Shown: in pieces, positions 51,296 through 61,460 of the stretch
Numbering within the stretch: position 1 is the stretch's first letter
How the letters are laid out: each line of letters starts with the position of its first letter
From: Christiangramia oceanisediminis
GTDB lineage: Bacteria > Bacteroidota > Bacteroidia > Flavobacteriales > Flavobacteriaceae
NCBI RefSeq assembly: GCF_022570735.2
Contig: NZ_JANCNS010000001.1
Location: forward strand, 806,001-870,000
Reading direction: 5' to 3'
DNA: 64,000 bases
Translations under genes and position numbers: made by a program
The notes under the pieces: generated by a model
What the model saw: the letters and a program-made list of their open reading frames with translations, nothing else
The model's database searches: none
Told to the model about the DNA's origin: nothing

Positions 51296-52642
51296 ATGAA
51301 CTGGGAGCAACTCTTATCATTAAAAAGATTCGGAGACACGCATAAAAGGTTGCGAAAGGAACAAAACGAAACGCGACTTGGATTTGAAGTAGATTATGAC
51401 AGGATCATTTTCTCATCGGCCTTTCGAAGCCTCCAGGATAAGACCCAGGTAATTCCACTTTCCAAAACCGATTTTGTTCATACCCGGCTCACTCATAGCC
51501 TGGAAGTTTCAGTAGTTGGAAGATCGCTGGGTAGACTCACCGGCCAGAAATTGCTGGAAAAACATCCTCACCTTCGAGACACCTATGGCTACCAGATGAA
51601 TGATTTTGGAGCTATAGTGGCGGCTGCCGCGCTGGCTCATGATATCGGGAATCCTCCTTTTGGACATTCCGGGGAAAAGGCGATCGGGGAATATTTCAGC
51701 CATGGTAATGGGAAGCGCTTTAAGGATAAGCTTACTGAAACCGAGTACCAGGACCTGGTTAAATTCGAAGGTAACGCTAACGGTTTCAAAATTCTTACTG
51801 AAAACCGGCCTGGAATTGAAGGTGGAATCAGGCTTTCTTATGCCACACTGGGAGCTTTTACAAAATACCCAAAAGAATCCCTTCCGCATAAGCCCACTCG
51901 AAAGATCGAAGACAAAAAGTTCGGGTTTTTCCAGAGCGAGCGAGAATTCTTTAAGGAAGTAGCCGAAGAATTAGGATTGAAAAAAAACCGGGAAAGCAAT
52001 AATATAGGTTACTGCAGGCATCCGCTGGCATTTTTGGTTGAAGCGGCAGATGATATCTGTTACACCATCATTGATTTTGAAGACGGGATCAACCTGGGCC
52101 TGATCGATGAGGAATATGCGCTGGAATTCCTTATCAAACTGGTGAAGAATAATATCAATACCGCCAAATATTCGGGGCTTCAAAACACAGCCGACAGGCT
52201 AGCTTATTTGCGATCCCTTGCCATTAATACACTTATTGGTGAAGCGGCAGAAATCTTTTTGGCTAATGAGGAAGCCATTCTGGCTGGGGAATTTCACGAA
52301 TCTTTGTTCGATAAAAGCAGTTATGAGGCACAGATAAAAGATATCATCAAAATAAGTATCGAAAAGATTTATCAAAGCGAGGAAGTGATCACGAAGGAGA
52401 TCGCAGGTTACCGAATGCTTTCATATTTATTAGATATCTACACCAAAGCCCTGTTGCCCGAAACCGAAGACCAGGATTCCAATTTTACCAGCCTGGTGTT
52501 GAAATCGGTACCTAAATTACAGCATTTGCAGGAGGTGGATTCGGTTTACGAAAAACTCATCGGGATCTGTTCGTTTACAGCTTCTCTTACAGACGGCCTA
52601 ACCGTAGCTTCCTTTGAAAAATATTCGGGACTAAAAATCTAA
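51296..52642 (+). CDS. dgt: Deoxyguanosinetriphosphate triphosphohydrolase
   Basis: A 448-residue HD-domain dNTPase. SSAFRSLQDKTQVIPL and RLTHSLEVSVVGRSLG are the N-terminal family motifs, and ALAHDIGNPPFGHSGEKAI is the HD metal site; the second metal ligand is in EAADDICYTIIDFEDGIN. It converts dGTP to deoxyguanosine and triphosphate. Placed just after nrdBA, it fits the control of dNTP supply; dGTPases also limit phage replication in some bacteria. It has its own candidate promoter. Confidence 0.93.
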   Translation: MNWEQLLSLKRFGDTHKRLRKEQNETRLGFEVDYDRIIFSSAFRSLQDKTQVIPLSKTDFVHTRLTHSLEVSVVGRSLGRLTGQKLLEKHPHLRDTYGYQMNDFGAIVAAAALAHDIGNPPFGHSGEKAIGEYFSHGNGKRFKDKLTETEYQDLVKFEGNANGFKILTENRPGIEGGIRLSYATLGAFTKYPKESLPHKPTRKIEDKKFGFFQSEREFFKEVAEELGLKKNRESNNIGYCRHPLAFLVEAADDICYTIIDFEDGINLGLIDEEYALEFLIKLVKNNINTAKYSGLQNTADRLAYLRSLAINTLIGEAAEIFLANEEAILAGEFHESLFDKSSYEAQIKDIIKISIEKIYQSEEVITKEIAGYRMLSYLLDIYTKALLPETEDQDSNFTSLVLKSVPKLQHLQEVDSVYEKLIGICSFTASLTDGLTVASFEKYSGLKI

Positions 52643-52657
52643 TTTTAATCACAATTT

Positions 52658-53785
52658 GTGAACAAACTCACAGAAGTAGCCGGAGTATTCTTTAAGCTGG
52701 GTCTTATAGCCTTCGGAGGGCCGGCTGCCCATATTGCCATGATGGAAGAAGAGGTGGTTTCCAAACGCAAATGGATGAGTCGCCAGCATTTTCTGGACCT
52801 GGTAGGCGCCACCAATCTCATCCCAGGCCCCAATTCAACCGAAATGACCATGCACTGCGGTTATGAACGTGCGGGCTGGAAAGGTCTTTTCGTTGCCGGA
52901 GCCTGTTTTATTTTTCCGGCCGTTGTCCTTACCGGGATCCTTGCCTGGTTATATGTCACTTATGGCGAAGTTCCAGCTGTCGAACCTTTCCTTTATGGTA
53001 TTAAACCCGCTGTGCTCGCAATAATCATCAGTGCGATCTACAAATTAGGCCAAAAAGCTTTAAAGAACTGGCAACTGGGGGTCATTGGAGCAATGGTAAT
53101 AGGGGTCTCTTTTCTAGGAGTCAATGAAATTACGGCCATCCTGGGAGCAGGATTGCTAGGCCTTGTTTGGTTTGGGCTCGAAAATAAATTTCAGCATACA
53201 AAAAGCCTGATCCCACTTAGCCTTCTTGGTTTTAGCCAGGCTGCAGTCGCGGGTGTAAGTAGTACAAAACTGTTCCTTGTTTTCCTCAAAATAGGAGCGG
53301 TACTATTTGGAAGTGGTTATGTGCTGGTAGCCTACCTGGACGGAGAACTGGTGGAAAAATTAGGCTGGCTTAGCAAACCGGAATTGCTGGATGCCATCGC
53401 TATCGGGCAGTTCACTCCAGGGCCGGTCCTGTCTACCGCAACTTTCATAGGTTACCAGATCAACGGAATTACAGGCGCCATGGCAGCAACGGCAGGTATC
53501 TTTCTACCCTCCTTCCTGTTTGTACTTATTCTAAACCCAATAGTTCCAAAACTCAGGAAATCGCCATTGGCAAAAGGCTTTTTGGATGCTGTTAATATCG
53601 CTGCAGTTGGGATCATGATCGCGGTAACCATAAGATTAGGCCAGAACATTTTAACCGACTGGAGAGCCTGGCTTATCGCGTTGATCAGCATTGGGATTAG
53701 CTTCGGAATCAAGAAAGTTAATGCGGTGTACCTGGTGATAGGTGGAGCTCTCCTGGGATACCTGCTCCTTCAATTCGAATTTTAA
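52658..53785 (+). CDS. chrA: ChrA-type chromate transporter
   Basis: A 375-residue membrane protein with two homologous halves, about ten to twelve spans. Each half has the family motif: FKLGLIAFGGPAAHIAMMEE and LVGATNLIPGPNSTEMTMHC in the first, LKIGAVLFGSGYVLVAYLDG and AIGQFTPGPVLSTATFIGYQ in the second. It is a full-length (bidomain) CHR family protein; chromate efflux has been shown for some members, and the substrate here is unproven. It starts with GTG 15 nt after the dGTPase stop. Confidence 0.9.
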   Translation: MNKLTEVAGVFFKLGLIAFGGPAAHIAMMEEEVVSKRKWMSRQHFLDLVGATNLIPGPNSTEMTMHCGYERAGWKGLFVAGACFIFPAVVLTGILAWLYVTYGEVPAVEPFLYGIKPAVLAIIISAIYKLGQKALKNWQLGVIGAMVIGVSFLGVNEITAILGAGLLGLVWFGLENKFQHTKSLIPLSLLGFSQAAVAGVSSTKLFLVFLKIGAVLFGSGYVLVAYLDGELVEKLGWLSKPELLDAIAIGQFTPGPVLSTATFIGYQINGITGAMAATAGIFLPSFLFVLILNPIVPKLRKSPLAKGFLDAVNIAAVGIMIAVTIRLGQNILTDWRAWLIALISIGISFGIKKVNAVYLVIGGALLGYLLLQFEF

Positions 53786-54802
53786 CTAAAAGTCATAGAC
53801 CAGCCCTACTCCAAGCATTTGCTTAAGCTGAATACGGGGGCCTGAAGTTTCCAGTTTTCCGTCGCCGTTGGAATCTTCCTTGAACTTTACATCATCATCA
53901 TATCTAATGTGCGTACCAACATTCGCCTTTACGAATTCGTTCACTTTCATGTTCACATTTAGCTGCCAGTCCACATCCACGTTTCCAAATTTATTCAGGT
54001 AATCTGAATACAGGCTCAGCTGGTTGTCCAGGTCTATATTGTCGAAAACCTCCTTGCTAAAACCACTGGTAACCAGGAAACCAAATTCCGTTCGAACATT
54101 CTGCCCATCTTCGAGAATATTTCCCAATTCATCGGTAACTGCCGGTTCTACCCCAAACATACCCTCGTTGGCCAGTCGCTGATCTAAAACAAAAGTCGAC
54201 TTTAAGGTTATGGGCGATAGATAAACGGTCAACTCTTCTTCGGGATGCGAAAATTCGGTTCCGGCACCCAAAAAGGTATATCCGGGGGCCATGAACTTGG
54301 AAATTGGAACCCGGGTATCTGGGTATTTATATCCGTTGGTGAACTGAGTATTGAAACTGAACTTCCCAGAATAGAACCAGTTGGAAGTACTGTCTTTTCG
54401 AAAGCCAAAAGAAGAATTCACACGAATCTCATCTTCAGTTTTCCTGATCTCTCTTCCTTCCTGGGCATTTATACCATAGCGAAGTGTTGCAGAATTCTTC
54501 CACATGGTAAGATCTTTCTCAAAATTTCGCTGAAAATTAGAGAAGAAAAGTGCCGAAACTGAATTGTTACCACCGGCATTCCAGTTCACGAAAGCAACCT
54601 CACTTAGATTGATCCCCACGCTATTTTTTTCGGTCCAGTAGATCAAAAGATCATCGGTTTGGGTACTATCATTCTCAGTTTTGGTAGAATCTGTTGTAGT
54701 GGTATCTGCTAAGGCCTTCGAAAACTTATATTCATACAGGTTATTAGCCTGGGTTTTTGTAAAGAAAAGGCACAAAAATATAAGTAGAAATTGGGGCTTC
54801 AT
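53786..54802 (-). CDS. DUF3078 outer-membrane-like protein
   Basis: A 338-residue exported protein (signal peptide MKPQFLLIFLCLFFTKTQA). The mature part has alternating strands with aromatic girdles, such as SVGINLSEVAFVNWNAGGNN, WKNSATLRYGINAQEGREIR and IRYDDDVKFKEDSNGDGK, ending LGVGLVYDF with a C-terminal Phe as in outer-membrane beta-barrels. DUF3078 is widespread in Bacteroidetes; the function is unknown. It ends one base after the convergent chrA stop. Confidence 0.85.
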   Translation of the reverse strand: MKPQFLLIFLCLFFTKTQANNLYEYKFSKALADTTTTDSTKTENDSTQTDDLLIYWTEKNSVGINLSEVAFVNWNAGGNNSVSALFFSNFQRNFEKDLTMWKNSATLRYGINAQEGREIRKTEDEIRVNSSFGFRKDSTSNWFYSGKFSFNTQFTNGYKYPDTRVPISKFMAPGYTFLGAGTEFSHPEEELTVYLSPITLKSTFVLDQRLANEGMFGVEPAVTDELGNILEDGQNVRTEFGFLVTSGFSKEVFDNIDLDNQLSLYSDYLNKFGNVDVDWQLNVNMKVNEFVKANVGTHIRYDDDVKFKEDSNGDGKLETSGPRIQLKQMLGVGLVYDF

Positions 54803-54840
54803 TAATCAACAGAATTTTCGGAATCGCAAAAATAAAAAAA

Positions 54841-56613
54841 TCAGAGCATAGATTTAAACTTCAGCTGTATTCCTTCAACGTTAATTCCGGCAATTTCTTG
54901 TAATTGAACCACATTTCCTTGTTCAATAAATTCATCTGGAATTCCTAAAATTTCGATCTCGCCTTTATAACGGGCTTTAGCAGCATATTCCAGGATGGCA
55001 CTTCCAAATCCTCCTTTTTCCACCCCATCTTCAACTGTAAGAATTTTCGAGAATTTTTTAAAAACGCCCTGCAACAATTTCTCATCCAGGGGTTTTACAA
55101 ATTTCATATCAAAATGGGCAATTTTAGATCCGTCCTGAAATTTCTCTATGGCTTCGGATACCTTTTCAGCCATATTACCTATACTCAACACTGCGATTTC
55201 TGATCCTTCCTTCAAACATTCAGCCTTTCCAATTTCAATTTCACTGAACTCCTGTTTCCACTCTTTAAGAACTCCCCTGCCACGCGGATATCTAATGATA
55301 ATTGGATTATCAAGACCTAGTTGGGCAGTATAGAGTAAATTACGAAGTTCCACTTCGTTCCGTGGTGCTACAATGATAAGGTTAGGAATACAACGTGCGT
55401 AGGCGATATCAAAAACACCGTGATGGGTCGCTCCGTCTTCTCCAACCAGCCCGGCTCTATCCAGGCAAAAAATGACCGGAAGATTCTGCAAGGCCACATC
55501 ATGAATCAGCTGGTCATAAGCACGTTGAAGAAAAGTAGAATAAATAGCACAAAAGACCACAGAGCCCTGCGTGGCCATCCCGGCAGACAGGGTTACGGCA
55601 TGTTGCTCTGCAATTCCCACGTCGAAGGCCCTTTCTGGAAAGGCTTCCATCATATATTTAAGCGAACTACCGGTGGGCATGGCCGGCGTGATCCCAATGA
55701 TCTTTTCATTCTTTTCAGCCAGTTCCACCAGGCTAAACCCGAACACATCCTGGTATTTTAACGGAAGCCCATCGGTATCATACTTCAGCAATTCGCCCGT
55801 AGCGGGCTCGAATTTCCCCGGGGCATGGTATTTAACCTGGTCTTCTTCGGCTTTTTTAAGGCCTTTGCCTTTTTTGGTGATGACATGAAGAAATTTGGGT
55901 CCTTCGATCTGTTTCATTTCTCCGAGAACCTTTAGCAAACTATCCAGATCATGCCCATCCACCGGGCCGAAATAGTTGAAATTAAGCGCCTCTATAATAT
56001 TATCCCTGGTGGGCTTATAACCTACCCTGGCTTTAGTAAGGTACTCCTTTAAAGCTCCAACGCTTGGATCGATCCCTATCGCGTTATCATTTAGGATCAC
56101 CAGTAGATTCGCCTTTGAAACTCCCGCATGGTTTAAGCCTTCGAAGGCCATTCCGCTGGCGATGGAGGCGTCGCCGATAACCGCTATATGCTGGCGTTCG
56201 ATATTTCCCTGGAGCCTGGAAGCGATTGCCATGCCCAAGGCGGCCGAGATGGAGGTGGAAGAATGGCCAGTTCCAAAGGTATCATAGATACTCTCTGATC
56301 TTTTTGGAAAACCACTAATCCCATTTAACTGCCGATTGGTGTGAAAAATATCCTTTCTTCCGGTGAGGATCTTATGCCCGTAGGCCTGGTGACCCACATC
56401 CCAGACCAGTTTATCTTCCGGCGTATTGAAGATGTAATGTAGCGCAATACTAAGTTCTACCACGCCAAGACTAGCCCCAAGGTGACCTTCTTTGGTCGCT
56501 ACGATATCGATAATGAACTGCCTTAACTCAGCCGCCAATTCTTGTAGCTGCTCGAAGCTAAGTTTTCGAAGATCTTGTGGATCGTTGATTTGGTCAAGGA
56601 TTTTCCCGGTCAT
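54841..56613 (-). CDS. dxs: 1-deoxy-D-xylulose-5-phosphate synthase
   Basis: A 590-residue thiamine-diphosphate transketolase-like enzyme. GHLGASLGVVELSIALHYIF and WDVGHQAYGHKILTGR are the N-terminal motifs, and VIGDASIASGMAFEGLNHAG with ILNDN is the TPP/metal site (GDA in place of GDG, as in many Bacteroidetes). The second half has DVGIAEQHAVTLSAGMATQG and FCLDRAGLVGEDGATHHG. It condenses pyruvate and glyceraldehyde-3-phosphate, the first step of the MEP isoprenoid pathway. It is monocistronic by spacing. Confidence 0.96.
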   Translation of the reverse strand: MTGKILDQINDPQDLRKLSFEQLQELAAELRQFIIDIVATKEGHLGASLGVVELSIALHYIFNTPEDKLVWDVGHQAYGHKILTGRKDIFHTNRQLNGISGFPKRSESIYDTFGTGHSSTSISAALGMAIASRLQGNIERQHIAVIGDASIASGMAFEGLNHAGVSKANLLVILNDNAIGIDPSVGALKEYLTKARVGYKPTRDNIIEALNFNYFGPVDGHDLDSLLKVLGEMKQIEGPKFLHVITKKGKGLKKAEEDQVKYHAPGKFEPATGELLKYDTDGLPLKYQDVFGFSLVELAEKNEKIIGITPAMPTGSSLKYMMEAFPERAFDVGIAEQHAVTLSAGMATQGSVVFCAIYSTFLQRAYDQLIHDVALQNLPVIFCLDRAGLVGEDGATHHGVFDIAYARCIPNLIIVAPRNEVELRNLLYTAQLGLDNPIIIRYPRGRGVLKEWKQEFSEIEIGKAECLKEGSEIAVLSIGNMAEKVSEAIEKFQDGSKIAHFDMKFVKPLDEKLLQGVFKKFSKILTVEDGVEKGGFGSAILEYAAKARYKGEIEILGIPDEFIEQGNVVQLQEIAGINVEGIQLKFKSML

Positions 56614-56702
56614 ACCAGCAAAGTTACATTTTCAATTCTGAATTATATGAATCGGAACGGTGGCTGATATTCAAAATTTATATCTTTCGGAAAAAATCAG
56701 GA

Positions 56703-57152
56703 ATGATCTCTCCATTTGACGATACCTATTTTATGAAAAAGGCTCTGGAAGAAGCCGAAGTTGCTTATGACAAAGGAGAGATCCCGGTTGGCGTTGTGGT
56801 GGTTATCAATGATCGTATCATCGCACGCGGACATAACCTCACCGAAACCCTGAACGATGTGACCGCTCATGCCGAAATGCAGGCGATCACGGCTGCAGCC
56901 AGTTTCCTGGGTGGAAAATATCTTCAGAATTGTACAATGTATATCACCCTGGAACCCTGCCAGATGTGTGCAGGAGCTCTTTACTGGAGTCAGATCTCAA
57001 AAATTGTCTTTGGAGCTTCAGATCCACAAAGGGGATATCGCAAAAATGGAGTTCAGCTTCATCCAAAAACCAAAGTGGTATCAGGAATCATGGAAGAAGA
57101 TTGCGGGGATCTTTTAAAACGCTTCTTTATTGAGAAAAGAAATTTAAACTAA
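56703..57152 (+). CDS. tadA: tRNA-specific adenosine deaminase
   Basis: A 149-residue zinc deaminase. MKKALEEAEVAYDKGEIPVG and HAEMQAITAAASFLGGKYLQ give the zinc His and catalytic Glu; LEPCQMCAGALYWSQI gives the two Cys; the C-terminal DLLKRFFIEKR is that of TadA. It deaminates A34 of tRNA-Arg(ACG) to inosine. The gene is divergent from dxs and ends 80 nt before the convergent GH16. Confidence 0.92.
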   Translation: MISPFDDTYFMKKALEEAEVAYDKGEIPVGVVVVINDRIIARGHNLTETLNDVTAHAEMQAITAAASFLGGKYLQNCTMYITLEPCQMCAGALYWSQISKIVFGASDPQRGYRKNGVQLHPKTKVVSGIMEEDCGDLLKRFFIEKRNLN

Positions 57153-57231
57153 AGCGAAATCTTCAAGAAGTAAAAAGTATATACCTTCACTTCACCCAAC
57201 AAATGAAGATTCCGCAATTAGTTAATTCTAT

Positions 57232-58005
57232 TTAAATCTGGGTAACCTTTATGTAATCGATATAATATTTGACCGGGAATATTGAGTCATCCACTTCAGG
57301 ACCTCCAAAATTACCTCCTATGGCCATATTCACCAGTAAATAAAAATCCTTTCTGAAAGGATAATGCTCCTCATCATATTCCTGAGGTGTGAATTTGTAA
57401 ACCTGCTTTCCATCCACAAAAAATTCTATAAAATCTTCGGTCCACACGGCTCTATAAGTATGGTAACCGTCTTCAATTCCTTCGATCCTGGTTTTTTTGG
57501 TATTCATGGTTTCTCCATGACTGGCAGGAGTATGCAAGGAGGTAAAGACCATTCCAGGTTCACGTCCTACATATTCTAAAATGTCGATTTCTCCGGAGGC
57601 CGGCCAGCTTACCTTTTCAACATCGGCACCCAGCATCCAGAAAGCAGGCCAAACACCTTTTCCGGTGCCTAGCTTCGCCCTGATCTCTATTTCACCATAC
57701 TTGAACTCTACCTTGTCTTTGGTATTGATCTTTCCTGAATAATACTTTCCATCTTCCTTAACCGCAGTGATCACAAGTTTTCCGTCCCTGACTTCCACAT
57801 AATTCCGGTCGTAGATCTGGCGTTCGTTATTACCCCAGCCACAAAGATTGGGACAGCCGTCCCCTTCTTCATAGTTCCATGAGCTCATATCAAGGCTATC
57901 CCCGTTAAAATCATCCTCGAAGATCAGCTTTTCCTGTGCGATAGCACTGGTGCTCATTCCAAGGAAAAGAAGCATGATAGCCGTCGCGAATCCTTTTTTT
58001 ATCAT
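57232..58005 (-). CDS. GH16 beta-glucanase (laminarinase-type)
   Basis: A 257-residue glycoside hydrolase family 16 enzyme with a signal peptide (MIKKGFATAIMLLFLGMSTSAIAQ). The catalytic motif is GEIDILEYVG (ExDxxE, nucleophile and acid/base Glu), preceded by WPAFWMLGADVEKVSWPASG; NWEEGDGCPNLCGWGNNERQ-like residues (SWNYEEGDGCPNLCGWGN) and the C-terminal YYIDYIKVTQI are typical of bacterial laminarinases of subfamily 3. It hydrolyses beta-1,3 (or mixed-link) glucans in the periplasm. It overlaps the GH3 gene by 4 nt and is the last of the operon. Confidence 0.93.
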   Translation of the reverse strand: MIKKGFATAIMLLFLGMSTSAIAQEKLIFEDDFNGDSLDMSSWNYEEGDGCPNLCGWGNNERQIYDRNYVEVRDGKLVITAVKEDGKYYSGKINTKDKVEFKYGEIEIRAKLGTGKGVWPAFWMLGADVEKVSWPASGEIDILEYVGREPGMVFTSLHTPASHGETMNTKKTRIEGIEDGYHTYRAVWTEDFIEFFVDGKQVYKFTPQEYDEEHYPFRKDFYLLVNMAIGGNFGGPEVDDSIFPVKYYIDYIKVTQI

Positions 58006-60278
58006 TTTGAATACTTTAGGTTAATGCGCTGCAGGTCTTCAGAATTTGGTCCAACCATCAATTCGAATTCACCTTCTTCAGTTTCCCATTTTCCTTCGGC
58101 CGTGTAAAACTTCAAGGTTTCACGATCTATGGTAAATTCGGCAGATTTGGTCTCACCCGGCTTTATTTCCAGCAATTCAAAACCCTTTAATTCTTTTACA
58201 GGTCTGGCAGCACTGGCAACCATATCTCTTAAATAAAACTGAACGATCTCCTTACCCGCAACATCTCCGGTATTGGTCACCGCAACCCTAAGAGTTACAC
58301 TTCCGTTGGCATTAAATTCAGAAGCCGAAAGTTCAGGCTTAGCATACTCAAAAGTGGTATAGCTTAACCCAAACCCGAAAGGATAGAGCGGACCATTTTC
58401 GATATCGGTATAGTGGGAAAAGGTTACATGCTCTGGGCTATAAGGCCTTCCCGTGTTCTTATGATTATAATACAGCGGCTCCTGGCCAACTGCTCTAGGG
58501 AAAGAAACCGGAAGCTTTGCTGAAGGGTTGTATTTTCCCAGGAGAACGTCGGCTATGGCGTTCCCGCTTTCGGTTCCCAGTTGCCATGCTTCCACGATGG
58601 CAGGAAGATTTTCAGCAGCCCAGGTAATTTCCAGTGGTCTACCGTTGATCAATACCAACGCGATATTCTGGTTCACTTTGTGAACTTCTTTCAGCAATTC
58701 CATCTGCAAACCCGCCAGGCCTATATTCGCCTGGCTCCGGCCCTCTCCACTCTGGAAAGCATCCTCTCCAAGTACCATTATGACCATTTCTGCATCGCTG
58801 GCTTTTTCAACCGCATCAGGAATACCGGAACGATCGGTTTCATTAATATCAAGCGGAAAAAGGAAACTGCGTTCACCCTGTCCAAGAGTCACTCCTTTGG
58901 CATAGGTAATCTCGGTTGAAGCACCTACTGCATTCTTTAAACCTTCCAAAACCGAAACTGCCGAATTTTTCTCGCCCTGGGCTCTCCAGTTTCCAATTGG
59001 CGTATCCTTATCATCAGCCAAAGGACCAATAACCGCGATCTTTTTTACGGAATTGGCAACAGGTAAAATATCATTTTCATTCTTTAAAAGAACGATGGAT
59101 TTCCTGGCGATCTCACGGGCTTTTTGCCTGTGTTCATCATAAGGAACCTGGTTTTTTAATTTTGAATTGCTATATCGATAAGGATCGTCAAAAAGACCCA
59201 TTTTGAACTTTACTCGAAGGATACGTCTTACCGCATCGTCTATAAGTTTCTCATCTACCTGGCCTTCTTCAACCAGTTTTTCGAGGCCAGCCTCGTAGGC
59301 ACCACCTTCCATATCCATATCACTTCCAGCCTTTACAGCGATCTCTGCAGCGTGAACCTTGTCACGCGCAAATCCGTGAGGGATCATTTCGGTAATCGAA
59401 CCCCAGTCTGAAACTATAAAGCCGTTCCAATTCCAGTCCTTCTTCAGGGTTTCCCGCTGAAGGCTTTCACTCCCCGTAGCCGGGATATTATCAATGGTAT
59501 TGAATGCATTCATAAAAGTAGCTACTCCGGCTTCAGCAGCAGCCTGAAACGGAGGTAACACCACGTTATGAAGTTCATTCTGGCCAATGTTCACCGCATT
59601 GTAATCCTTACCGCCTTCAGCCAGACCATATCCGGCGAAATGTTTGGCTGTTGCTGCGATGGTCTTGGGATCTGAAAGATCATTTCCCTGGTAGCCATTT
59701 ACCTTAGCTACAGCTACCTTTGAAGTAAGATATGGATCTTCTCCGGAACCTTCCATGATCCTTCCCCAACGCGCATCGCGGGAAATATCGATCATTGGCG
59801 AAAAGGTCCAGTTCACCCCTTCAGCAACCGACTCCAATGCGGCAATTCTTGCCGATTCTTCCATAGCTTCGAGATCCCAGCTGGCAGTCTCACCAAGCGG
59901 CACCGGGAAAATGGTCTTATATCCATGTATCACATCATAGCCGAACATCAAAGGGATCTTCAGCCTTGAGTTTTCCATATTCAGCCTTTGCGCTTTTTCA
60001 ACCGCTTCTACTGAAAGGACATTGAGCATGGATCCAACCAGTCCTTTCTTCAAACGTTCTTCCTTTTGCTTGTTATCACCACCGGAGGCAGGGCCAGTAA
60101 GATCCCAACTACCGTTGTACTGGATCATTTGTCCTACTTTCTCCTCGAGCGTCATCATACTTAGAACAGAATCTACTTTTTGCTCTACATTTTTGACAGA
60201 ACTTTTAATCTCAGAATTTTGAGAATATGTGAAGAAACTAACGCCAAGAAGAAGGACGGTAAGTTTAAATTTTTTCAT
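58002..60278 (-). CDS. GH3 beta-glucosidase (BglX-like)
   Basis: A 758-residue family 3 enzyme with a signal peptide (MKKFKLTVLLLGVSFFTYSQ). The nucleophile Asp is in NGFIVSDWGSITEM; the (beta/alpha)8 domain begins with PLMFGYDVIHGYKTIFPVPL, the second domain has GRSQANIGLAGLQMELL, and a C-terminal fibronectin III-like domain holds VTNTGDVAGKEIVQFYLRD. It releases glucose from beta-linked oligosaccharides and so finishes the work of the GH16 enzymes. Its stop overlaps the downstream GH16 start (ATGA). Confidence 0.94.
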   Translation of the reverse strand: MKKFKLTVLLLGVSFFTYSQNSEIKSSVKNVEQKVDSVLSMMTLEEKVGQMIQYNGSWDLTGPASGGDNKQKEERLKKGLVGSMLNVLSVEAVEKAQRLNMENSRLKIPLMFGYDVIHGYKTIFPVPLGETASWDLEAMEESARIAALESVAEGVNWTFSPMIDISRDARWGRIMEGSGEDPYLTSKVAVAKVNGYQGNDLSDPKTIAATAKHFAGYGLAEGGKDYNAVNIGQNELHNVVLPPFQAAAEAGVATFMNAFNTIDNIPATGSESLQRETLKKDWNWNGFIVSDWGSITEMIPHGFARDKVHAAEIAVKAGSDMDMEGGAYEAGLEKLVEEGQVDEKLIDDAVRRILRVKFKMGLFDDPYRYSNSKLKNQVPYDEHRQKAREIARKSIVLLKNENDILPVANSVKKIAVIGPLADDKDTPIGNWRAQGEKNSAVSVLEGLKNAVGASTEITYAKGVTLGQGERSFLFPLDINETDRSGIPDAVEKASDAEMVIMVLGEDAFQSGEGRSQANIGLAGLQMELLKEVHKVNQNIALVLINGRPLEITWAAENLPAIVEAWQLGTESGNAIADVLLGKYNPSAKLPVSFPRAVGQEPLYYNHKNTGRPYSPEHVTFSHYTDIENGPLYPFGFGLSYTTFEYAKPELSASEFNANGSVTLRVAVTNTGDVAGKEIVQFYLRDMVASAARPVKELKGFELLEIKPGETKSAEFTIDRETLKFYTAEGKWETEEGEFELMVGPNSEDLQRINLKYSK

Positions 60279-60436
60279 GATCTTAATATTAGATTTTGGA
60301 GAAACTATTTTCTCTATAGTTAATATTGAGAGATTTCTATCTATTTATAATTTTCATTTGGATGAACTTTAACTCCATCCAGTTATAAAAGCTTAAAAAT
60401 GGAAGGTTTATGAAGTGCCTTCTACTTCCGGCACAA

Positions 60437-61303
60437 TTAATTTCTTATTAAAACCCAGTCTATCAATACTTCAGCTTTTCCTTCTTTTATAAGTTGTACG
60501 GTTGATTCGGGTAGCCCATTATAAGGTTTTTCAACTCCGTTAGTTTTATATGGATAGGCTCCACCCAGAGCAAGATTAAGAATAAGGTATTTTGGATTAT
60601 CAAAAGCCCATTCTCCGTAATGCTCTACCATAGGTTTTGTAACCCTATAGATCAACCTGCCATCTACTTTAAAATAGATTCCATCTTTGGTCCAATCAAC
60701 AGAATAAACATGCCAGTCGGTTACATCTTCACCTTCCGGAAAGAAATATTTATTGACAAGCGGTGTCTCGCCGGAATATTCCGGGCCGTGAAGGGCCACA
60801 CCAATCCAATCTGTCTCTCCCACATATTCCATGATATCGATCTCCCCGGTATCGGGCCAGTCTCCACCACCAAGTGCCCAGAAAGCAGGCCAAAATCCGG
60901 AACCTGCAGGAAGTTTCATCCTGGCTGAAGCAGTACCATAGGTGAACATAACTTTATCACGTGTATTGATCCTTCCCGAAATAAAATCGAAATCATTTCC
61001 GCGATAGGTTATATAATCCGGACTGTAATGAGCTTTTAGCATCAATGCGCTTTCGGCTCCCTGTGCATCGTCACCTTTTACTGTAAAAACAGTTGCGGTG
61101 GAATCCACATAGATCTGTTGTTCGTTATTCACCCAGAAGTCGGTCCCAACAACATTCCATTTTTCCCTATCTAGAGAACTTTGGGAAAAATCGTCAAAGA
61201 AAAGGGTGTCTGTAGCCGTTTCTACAGAGATATCCTGAGCATGAGAACTTCCGCTGAAAATAAAAACGAAAAGCAGGAAAGATTTTAAAAAGAAGTGCTT
61301 CAT
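60437..61303 (-). CDS. GH16 family glycoside hydrolase
   Basis: A 288-residue GH16 protein with signal peptide (MKHFFLKSFLLFVFIFSGSS). The catalytic motif is TGEIDIMEYVGETDW, preceded by SGFWPAFWALGGGDWPD. The mature sequence differs from the other two GH16 enzymes in an insert, NDFDFISGRINTRDKVMFTY, and in a Tyr-rich C-terminal strand region, so it may cut a different linkage (for example beta-1,6 branched or mixed-link glucan). It lies 158 nt upstream of the GH3 gene and 157 nt downstream of the PKD-GH16 gene; a terminator lies between the latter two, so it may be transcribed separately. Confidence 0.9.
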   Translation of the reverse strand: MKHFFLKSFLLFVFIFSGSSHAQDISVETATDTLFFDDFSQSSLDREKWNVVGTDFWVNNEQQIYVDSTATVFTVKGDDAQGAESALMLKAHYSPDYITYRGNDFDFISGRINTRDKVMFTYGTASARMKLPAGSGFWPAFWALGGGDWPDTGEIDIMEYVGETDWIGVALHGPEYSGETPLVNKYFFPEGEDVTDWHVYSVDWTKDGIYFKVDGRLIYRVTKPMVEHYGEWAFDNPKYLILNLALGGAYPYKTNGVEKPYNGLPESTVQLIKEGKAEVLIDWVLIRN

Positions 61304-61417
61304 TTTATTAAAATTTAAACAGAATATTTCAGCTTAAATAAGGGCCAGGAAGGGCTGCTCAAAAAAGCGATCAATAATTCTCTTTCTTATATCTTATTAT
61401 GAGCCATGTAAATAAAA

Positions 61418-61437
61418 CCCGGAGCCGAAGCCCCGGG
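61418..61437 (-). terminator. UUCG-tetraloop terminator after the PKD-GH16 gene
   Basis: On the minus strand, CCCGGGGC-TTCG-GCTCCGGG forms an 8-bp stem (one G-T) closed by the very stable UUCG loop, followed by TTTTATTT. It lies 23 nt after the PKD-GH16 stop. Confidence 0.88.
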
Positions 61438-61460
61438 AATTACAATTCAAACAAACGAGC